The notes below the pieces were generated by a model. That model saw only the letters and a list, made by a program, of their open reading frames with translations. It made no database searches and was not told the origin of the DNA. Positions 58,206 to 64,000 of a stretch of DNA of 64,000 nucleotides are shown here, one piece after another. This DNA is from Desulforamulus ruminis DSM 2154 (GTDB lineage Bacteria; Bacillota; Desulfotomaculia; Desulfotomaculales; Desulfotomaculaceae). A program made the position numbers and the translations under genes. Where the stretch lies: assembly GCF_000215085.1 (NCBI RefSeq), contig NC_015589.1, positions 744,001-808,000 of the forward strand, given 5' to 3'. Positions within the stretch are counted from its first letter, which is position 1; every line of letters starts with the position of its first letter.

Positions 58206-60446
58206 TTGTCGAAAAAAGTAGTTCATTCGTTAGTGGCTGGTTGTTTGGCTACCGGTTTGCTGCTGAATCCTCTAACTGCCTATGCGGAAGTGGAGGCAAT
58301 CAAAATGCCGGCTCCGGCTCCGGTTAAGGTGAAGGGGGATGCCGCCCAAGCCAAGGTGCCCTTGGACCAGGCCATTGCAACGGCCAAAAGCTTGTTTGCC
58401 ATTTCCGGTGATTTTGACCGTTTTGAAAGCGGTTTCAACACCGATGCGGCGGGTAGAACCGAGTGGAGTCTGAACTGGAACCGTACCAAGGAGCCCAATG
58501 CCAATGTTTCGGTCCGTGTCAATGCCAGCACCGGCGAAGTGATAGGGATGGACCGCTGGGAATCGCCGCCGCCGGGACAGAAGTACAGCGGCTTACCCCG
58601 CTATTCCTATCAGGATGGGGCAAAGCTGGCTCAGGAATGGCTGCAAAAATTAGCCCCTCGTTACGCTGGACAAACCCAATTAAAGCCTAACCAGGAGCAG
58701 CTTTATTATGGTTATGGCGAACGAGGATCGGTAGAGCATGATTATTCCTTTTCCAGGATGGTTAACGGCATACCCTATGCTGACAATAATATCTATATAC
58801 GGATTAACGGGGATACCGGCCAACTGGTGGGTTTTAACCTGAACTGGGATGAAAACCTGACTTTTCCTGGGGCGGGCCAAAAAATCAGCTTGGATCAAGC
58901 CCAAAAAATCTTTGGCCAGCAGGTGGAATTGGTCTATTTCAGAGCCCGCGTTTACGGAGTGAAGGATGCCCCGGTAAAACTGGTGTACCAGGTCAAGAAC
59001 GGCCGGGATATGGCCATTGACGCCCTGACCGGTAAAGTTCTGGAGAATGACGGTTATTATCGGGCTTTCGACGCCGAGATGATGGCGAAGGCCGCAGGCC
59101 GGAATGGAAGCGCCCCAGCGGACAATTTATCTCCTATCGAACAGGCGGAAGTGGATAAGATTGCAAACCTGCTTACCCGGGAGAAGGCGCTGGAACTGGC
59201 TAAAAGGGCGGTAACCATTCCCGGCGGGTTAAAAGAAGAGGAAAGCCGCTTATCCCAGGATTATCAGTTCCCGGAAGTAAAACTGTGGAATTTCAACTGG
59301 AGCGGGGGGGAGTCTTCCCCCATATCCATGAATGTCAATGTTAATGCGGTAACCGGAGAGTTAATTTCCTTTAGCAAGTGGGATAATGCCAGATATGAAA
59401 AGCTTCTGGACAGTCAGCCCAGCATTACTCTGGAACAGGCCCGGCAGACAGCCGAAGCTTTTATTAAAAAACAGCAGCCTCAACGCTGGACAGAGGTTAA
59501 ACTGGTCCAGAGCCGGGCCGACGACGTGATCCCTTTAAAGGGGAAAATTCTGCCCCGGGCCTACAATTTTTATTATTCCCGGCTGGTTAACGGTCTTTCC
59601 TTCCCCAGTAACGGTTTTAACATCCAGGTGGATCCCTACACCGGAGAAATAACCAGCTATCAGATGAACTGGTGGAAGTTAAATTTTCCAAGTCCCGATA
59701 ATGTATTGAGTCCGGAGAAAGCTGTGCAGGCTTTGTTGGCCAACGGCGGATTGTCGCTGGAATACCAGCGCCTTACCGTGGCGGGTAAAGAAGCACAGAT
59801 GTACCTGGTTTACCGGTTAAAAGACAGCTTCTCCTATGCCTATATGGTGGATGCCGGGACGGGAACCAGCCTGGGCTGGGACGGTGAACCGCTGCCTCCC
59901 CAGCAAACCAGCGAGTTTTCGGATATTGCCGGACATCCGGCGGAAGACGCCATTAAAGCCCTGGCTCAAGCCAATATAGCCCGTAGTGTGGACGGCAAGT
60001 TTTATCCCGACCGGAATATCACTAAGTTAGAGGCCTTAGAACTGCTGGTGGCCAGCCGGGGTGACTACGTTGACTCTCCCTATGAGCTGCTGCAGTCCGA
60101 CAAGGAAAAAGAGGAGCGAAGAAAAAAGATCATTAATGCTGCCGTTCGTCAAGGAATCATCCAGCCCGGAGAGACGGGGAACTTAGACCAAGAGCTGACT
60201 CGTCTGGAGTTTGCCGTACTGCTGATTAACACTTTGGATTACGACGGGGCTGCCAAACTAAAAGACATTTATGTTCTAAAATCCAAGGATGCCGACGCAA
60301 TTCCGGAAGAGCAGCGGGGTTATGTTGCTTTAAGTCTGGGGTTGGGGTTACAAACGGAAAGCGGTGATATGTTTAAGCCCGGAGATAAAATCCCTCGGGG
60401 TTATGCCGCCACCTCCATTGTGCGAATGTTAAATGTGCAAAAATAA
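58206..60446 (+). CDS. Surface protein with YcdB/YcdC repeats and SLH domains
   Basis: 746-aa secreted protein. Signal peptide from TTG 58206 (SKKVVHSLVAGC, LLLNPLTAYA), then repeated YcdB/YcdC-type domains of about 120 residues in which lines such as WSLNWNRTKEPNANVSVRVNASTGEV, FSRMVNGIPYADNNIYIRINGDTG, NFNWSGGESSPISMNVNVNAVTGEL and YYSRLVNGLSFPSNGFNIQVDPYTGE recur. Near the C terminus S-layer homology motifs (FSDIAGHPAEDAIKALAQANI, RLEFAVLLINTL, FKPGDKIPRGYAATSIVRML) anchor it to the cell wall. The frame is open from ATG 58191 but GGAGG at 58193-58197 favours TTG 58206. Role unknown. Confidence 0.9.
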   Translation: MSKKVVHSLVAGCLATGLLLNPLTAYAEVEAIKMPAPAPVKVKGDAAQAKVPLDQAIATAKSLFAISGDFDRFESGFNTDAAGRTEWSLNWNRTKEPNANVSVRVNASTGEVIGMDRWESPPPGQKYSGLPRYSYQDGAKLAQEWLQKLAPRYAGQTQLKPNQEQLYYGYGERGSVEHDYSFSRMVNGIPYADNNIYIRINGDTGQLVGFNLNWDENLTFPGAGQKISLDQAQKIFGQQVELVYFRARVYGVKDAPVKLVYQVKNGRDMAIDALTGKVLENDGYYRAFDAEMMAKAAGRNGSAPADNLSPIEQAEVDKIANLLTREKALELAKRAVTIPGGLKEEESRLSQDYQFPEVKLWNFNWSGGESSPISMNVNVNAVTGELISFSKWDNARYEKLLDSQPSITLEQARQTAEAFIKKQQPQRWTEVKLVQSRADDVIPLKGKILPRAYNFYYSRLVNGLSFPSNGFNIQVDPYTGEITSYQMNWWKLNFPSPDNVLSPEKAVQALLANGGLSLEYQRLTVAGKEAQMYLVYRLKDSFSYAYMVDAGTGTSLGWDGEPLPPQQTSEFSDIAGHPAEDAIKALAQANIARSVDGKFYPDRNITKLEALELLVASRGDYVDSPYELLQSDKEKEERRKKIINAAVRQGIIQPGETGNLDQELTRLEFAVLLINTLDYDGAAKLKDIYVLKSKDADAIPEEQRGYVALSLGLGLQTESGDMFKPGDKIPRGYAATSIVRMLNVQK

Positions 60447-60464
60447 CAAGAGACGATTGTTCCC

Positions 60465-60496
60465 GCACCTGCTTTTAAAGGCAGGTGCTTTTTTAT
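60465..60496 (+). terminator. Terminator after the SLH protein gene
   Basis: GCACCTGC, TTTTAAAG loop, GCAGGTGC, then six T. Confidence 0.95.
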
Positions 60497-60605
60497 TAAG
60501 ATCAAAAGGGGATAAGTTTTTAAGGGCAGTCTGTTGGTATTGATAATGAGTAACCCCGTCCGCACATAGAATGTAGTAGGATAGGACGGAAATGGAGGGG
60601 AATGA

Positions 60606-61484
60606 ATGGCCAGGGCGTCAATCATTATTCCTTGTAAAAATGAGGGAGATCTAATTAAGGCAACCCTTGAGTCAATTATGGAGACCGGCAGTCCGCTGCC
60701 CTACGAAATTATTGTGATTAATGACGGATCAACCGATGGCTGCTGTAAATTTCTGCAGAGCCACAGGAGTTCTTTGCCAGGTGTTAAATTAATCAATACA
60801 ACGGGCATCGGCTCCTCCAACGCCAGAAATTTGGGGGCCAGACGCTCTGACGGTGATGTGCTGGTATTTTGTGATGCGCACATTACCGTGGCACCCGGCT
60901 GGCTGGAAGGTCTTGTTGAGGGGCTCTTGGTCCGGGGGGCTGGGGCAGTGTCTCCGGGTATTGCCAACATGGGAGAAAAATCTGCTGTGGGTTATGGCAT
61001 GACCTGGAATGAGGATCTGGAGGCAAAATGGCTGCCCCATCCGGGGAAGGTGGCGGAAGTGCCCATTGCTCCCGGAGGTTGCCTGGCAGTTACCCGGGAA
61101 ACCTTTAATGAAGTAGGAGGATTTGAACGGGGTTTTCGAGTATACGGTTATGAAGATGCCGAATTTTCCTTAAGACTCTGGTTATTTGGTTACCGGGTGG
61201 AAGTGGATCCGGATATTATTGTAAGGCACCATTTTAGAAAGCGCCATCCCTATCCTGTTACCCTGGGGGAATACGGCTATAACGCCATCCGTATGGCCAT
61301 CAGTCATTTTAACCCCGCGAGAATTGGTAAAGTCATCAATTTGTATAGTGATTTGGAAAACATCGGGCAGTTGGTTGCCGAAGTCATCTTTGAAAGCGAT
61401 GCCTTAGAACAGAGAGCCCTTTACTTTCACCGTAGAAAAAACGATGATAACTGGTTTATGGAAAGATTTCTCATCCCGCTGTAA
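60606..61484 (+). CDS. Family 2 glycosyltransferase, GalNAc-T-like
   Basis: 292-aa GT-A glycosyltransferase. It begins ASIIIPCKNEGDLIKATLESI, with the nucleotide-binding VINDGSTDG near residue 40 and the metal motif as D90-A91-H92 (CDAHITVAPGW). The later GGCLAVTRETFNEVGGF and YGYEDAEFSLRLWLFGYRV resemble polypeptide GalNAc-transferase-type enzymes, where DxH is usual. Donor and acceptor are unknown; the enzyme lacks obvious membrane segments. GGAGGGG precedes ATG 60606. It is followed 101 bp later by a phosphoesterase gene. It could glycosylate a surface protein such as the SLH protein upstream, but this is inference. Confidence 0.85.
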   Translation: MARASIIIPCKNEGDLIKATLESIMETGSPLPYEIIVINDGSTDGCCKFLQSHRSSLPGVKLINTTGIGSSNARNLGARRSDGDVLVFCDAHITVAPGWLEGLVEGLLVRGAGAVSPGIANMGEKSAVGYGMTWNEDLEAKWLPHPGKVAEVPIAPGGCLAVTRETFNEVGGFERGFRVYGYEDAEFSLRLWLFGYRVEVDPDIIVRHHFRKRHPYPVTLGEYGYNAIRMAISHFNPARIGKVINLYSDLENIGQLVAEVIFESDALEQRALYFHRRKNDDNWFMERFLIPL

Positions 61485-61585
61485 TCGGGTTGACAACCCT
61501 TAAACCGGTAGCATAAGATAACCCTAGGTACCAGATAAAGGAAGTGTAAAGGATGGGTTCCAGGACCCAGGAAGGGGGGGATTGA

Positions 61586-62314
61586 TTGAAATTTTTTGGA
61601 ATCAGTGATTTGCACCTTTCCTTAACCAAGCCCTTTGACCCGGAAAACTGGGATGAAGTTGAATTATATAAACCCATGGATGTTTTTAATTACCAGTGGC
61701 ACCAGCACTACCGCAAGATTTATGAGAACTGGCATTCCCTGGTGAACCCCGGGGATATTGTCCTTTTACCCGGGGATATTTCCTGGGCCACCCGGCTGGA
61801 AGAGGCGGAGTATGACATTGGTTATCTGGGAAAATTGCCCGGAACCATTGTTGCCATCCCAGGCAACCATGATTACTGGTGGCAGGGGATTTCCAAAGTG
61901 CGTAAAATGATGCCGGAAAATGTCCAAGTAATTCAAAATGATCATGTGATGGTGGGCAATATCGCTATTTGCGGCAGCAGGGGCTGGGCTTGTCCAAACG
62001 GGTACCAGTTCGATGAACAGGATTTAAAGATATACAAAAGAGAGCTCATTCGTTTGGAAAATTCCCTGCAAAGCGTAAAAGAAAAACCCTACGAAATTGT
62101 TGTCATGATGCATTTTATGCCAACCAATGAAAACCACGACCGATCAGACTTTATCGATATTCTTTGTCATTATGGGGTAAAGACCGTGGTTTACGGACAC
62201 CTGCACGACCGTGCCGGAAAATACCGCTTGCCGGATGAAGCGTGGGGTATTCGGTTTCATCTGGTCAGTGCCGATCATGTTCATTTTAGCCCTGTAATAA
62301 TCAAAGAGATATAG
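61586..62314 (+). CDS. Calcineurin-like metallophosphoesterase
   Basis: 242-aa protein of the metallophosphoesterase superfamily. Metal-binding blocks: ISDLHLSL (D8, H10), LLPGDISWATRL, AIPGNHDYWWQG, VVMMHFMPT and GHLHDRAG. TTG 61586 follows GGGGGG. It resembles the group of uncharacterised Firmicute phosphoesterases (phosphodiesterase or nuclease); substrate unknown. It lies 101 bp after the glycosyltransferase and 119 bp before the chemotaxis receptor, without a shared operon signal. Confidence 0.88.
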   Translation: MKFFGISDLHLSLTKPFDPENWDEVELYKPMDVFNYQWHQHYRKIYENWHSLVNPGDIVLLPGDISWATRLEEAEYDIGYLGKLPGTIVAIPGNHDYWWQGISKVRKMMPENVQVIQNDHVMVGNIAICGSRGWACPNGYQFDEQDLKIYKRELIRLENSLQSVKEKPYEIVVMMHFMPTNENHDRSDFIDILCHYGVKTVVYGHLHDRAGKYRLPDEAWGIRFHLVSADHVHFSPVIIKEI

Positions 62315-62433
62315 AAAATTTGATGAAAAAGAAAATTTAATCCTTGCATAAATTTCATGATTTGTAATATGGTTTTGTCATATAATGTACCTGAAGGTAA
62401 TGTTTTACATGCATCAAAGGAGGGGAAACAGCT

Positions 62434-63996
62434 TTGAAATTGAAATTGACCACCCGTATTATTCTGGGATACTGTACCATACTGGCAATGGCCGGCATAC
62501 TGGCTGCCGTCATGGTGTACAAGGTAAACCAGATAACTCTGCAAATCGACGGTTTACAGCAGCACAATCTCCGCACCATGCAGGGTATCCAGGTATATTT
62601 GGATGAAGAGGCACAGAATTCGATTATTAAAGAATATCTGATTACCGGTTCCCAGGAGGACAAACAGCAATATCAAGAGAAATTTAAGGAAAGCCTGCAA
62701 CGGCAGGAAGAACTGGTAAAAATAACTCGCCAGAAGATTAATTTGGACAGGCTTACCAAAGTTAGAGACCTGAATGTACAAATGGAAAAAGAGTTTACCA
62801 ACGGCATTGTTCCCCTGGTGGAACAGGGAAGGATTGAAGAGGCCCGGCAGATCAAGGACGAAAGGCTGGACCCTCTGTCCACACAGTTAAAGGGAGCCAT
62901 TGACGAATATGTGGCAGGCAAGCAGCAGGAGATTAAGAATGCCGAAACCTTATCTCTGAGTGCCAGCCAGGAGGCTAAGAAAATTGCCCTGATTTTTGCA
63001 GTGGTGTTGGGAATCATGGGCATTGGCTTCAGTATTTTGGCCTCTCGTGCCGTTACGCAGCCCATCAACCGACTGGTGAAGGAAACCGAAGTGGTGGCCT
63101 CCGGCGATTTAACCCAACGGGTGGAGGTAAAAACCCAAGACGAGCTGGGCAAATTAGCCACCGCCTTTAATACCATGATTGAGAATCTCCATCTTATGAC
63201 CCGGCAGGTGGTGGAAAAAAGCAGCGGTTTAGCGGCCCATAGTCAGGAATTATCCGCAGCCAGCCAGGAGGTTAGCGCCAGCGTCGAGGAAATAACCAGT
63301 ACCACCACAGATATGGCCAGCTCCGCCAATCAGGAGGCGGCAGGGGCGGCTAACGCCGTGGAGGCTACCCGCAGTGTGGAAATTTCAGCCGAACAAGGGA
63401 ATCAGGCGGTAGAGCATGCCATGCAAAAGATGAATTCCATTGTCAGCCGGGTGGACAAAAGTGCCGGCCAAGTTCTGCAACTGGGTGAAAGATCCCGGGA
63501 AATTGGCAAGATTACGGATGTTATCACCGGCATTGCCGATCAGACCAACCTGTTGGCCCTGAATGCGGCCATTGAGGCGGCCCGGGCGGGAGATCAGGGG
63601 AGAGGTTTTGCCGTTGTAGCCGAGGAGGTCCGGAAATTAGCCGAACAGTCTTCCCAGGCGGCCAAGGAAATCAGTGCCATAATCAGCCAAATTCAGGGAG
63701 AAACAGAACAAGCGGTTAAGGATATGAAACTGGGGGTTGGAGAAGTTCACGAAGGAACCCGGGTGGTTAGTGCCGCGGGTCAGTCCTTAAAAGAGATTCT
63801 GGAGCAGGTGAAAGACACCGTTTCCATCATTGAAGAAATTGCCCAGGGGGCCGAACGAAACAGCCAAAGCGCTCAAACCCTGGCAGCAGCAACCCAGCAG
63901 GTTAATGCCACGGTGCAACAAATTGCCAGTGCCTCTCAGGATTTGGCCAGAATGGGAGACGAATTTCAAAGTCTGGTTACTCACTTAAAAGTGTAG
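62434..63996 (+). CDS. Methyl-accepting chemotaxis protein
   Basis: 520-aa transmembrane chemoreceptor that controls CheA. TM1 lies near residues 8-28 and TM2 near 183-203 with an extracytoplasmic sensing domain of about 150 residues rich in Gln and Glu helices ([21 protein letters not shown], four-helix-bundle type). A HAMP linker ([22 protein letters not shown]) leads to the signalling bundle; the conserved hairpin tip is [40 protein letters not shown] in parts. TTG 62434 follows AAAGGAGGGG. The gene is complete, ending 4 bp before the window end. The ligand is unknown. Confidence 0.96.
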   Translation: MKLKLTTRIILGYCTILAMAGILAAVMVYKVNQITLQIDGLQQHNLRTMQGIQVYLDEEAQNSIIKEYLITGSQEDKQQYQEKFKESLQRQEELVKITRQKINLDRLTKVRDLNVQMEKEFTNGIVPLVEQGRIEEARQIKDERLDPLSTQLKGAIDEYVAGKQQEIKNAETLSLSASQEAKKIALIFAVVLGIMGIGFSILASRAVTQPINRLVKETEVVASGDLTQRVEVKTQDELGKLATAFNTMIENLHLMTRQVVEKSSGLAAHSQELSAASQEVSASVEEITSTTTDMASSANQEAAGAANAVEATRSVEISAEQGNQAVEHAMQKMNSIVSRVDKSAGQVLQLGERSREIGKITDVITGIADQTNLLALNAAIEAARAGDQGRGFAVVAEEVRKLAEQSSQAAKEISAIISQIQGETEQAVKDMKLGVGEVHEGTRVVSAAGQSLKEILEQVKDTVSIIEEIAQGAERNSQSAQTLAAATQQVNATVQQIASASQDLARMGDEFQSLVTHLKV

Positions 63997-64000
63997 CATT

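Overview
The window looks like a chromosomal segment of an endospore-forming, low-to-mid GC Firmicute, most probably a Desulfotomaculum/Desulforamulus-type Peptococcaceae. The evidence is cotJA/cotJB spore-coat genes, a Spo0F-like regulator with a SigH-type promoter, HemZ, a MoeA fused to a binding-protein domain, DUF3189, YmaF and YjgB proteins, a CIRCE-controlled groESL operon and strong GGAGG ribosome sites that often serve TTG or GTG starts. The genus is inference.

Region 1-9.3 kb: spore coat genes leaving the left edge, pgi, rhomboid protease, YmaF, a GNAT, a zinc-ribbon protein, a lone ilvN, the ndoAI/ndoA (MazEF) module, a C26 glutamine hydrolase, an amidohydrolase and spo0F. Region 9.3-19.3 kb: the tsaE-tsaB-rimI-tsaD block for tRNA t6A, paaK plus an ACT protein, 5-formyl-THF cyclo-ligase, then on the minus strand hemZ followed by an ECF sigma factor / anti-sigma / bactofilin-like membrane protein operon. 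Region 19.4-24.8 kb: a molybdenum-cofactor island (59-aa small protein, moeA, moeA-binding-protein fusion, ModE-like regulator, fdhD, mogA).

Region 25-37 kb: groES-groEL, cysK, an EAL/GGDEF/CBS protein, acs, a LytS/LytR pair, acpS and nnr. Region 37-45.9 kb: a TIR-domain protein with a Clp-N-like front half, ridA, mgsA, an OmpR/histidine-kinase pair followed by three lipoprotein genes (the last yjgB), and a MarR regulator with a frameshifted DUF169 gene. Region 46-52 kb: tRNA-Lys(CUU), def, a membrane MutS-like ATPase, a secreted YKD-repeat protein, an IS1182-type element inserted in that gene's terminator, and DUF3189.

Region 52-64 kb is the nitrogen/alanine part. A frameshifted alanine dehydrogenase gene lies behind a sigma-54 promoter with three helically phased inverted-repeat sites. 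It is followed by alr, an ANTAR antiterminator with a degenerate receiver, glnB, amtB and a second PII gene. Between the ANTAR gene and glnB lies a strong promoter and a leader whose hairpin competes with a terminator, which reads as an ANTAR-controlled attenuator. An SLH/YcdB surface protein, a DxH-type glycosyltransferase, a phosphoesterase and a chemotaxis receptor close the window.

Dispersed structure: three copies of a ~100-bp palindrome built from CGGAT iterations (2.7, 8.9 and 49.0 kb). Two genes (DUF169 and ald) are each broken by one missing A in an A-run, which may be real or a base-calling artefact.
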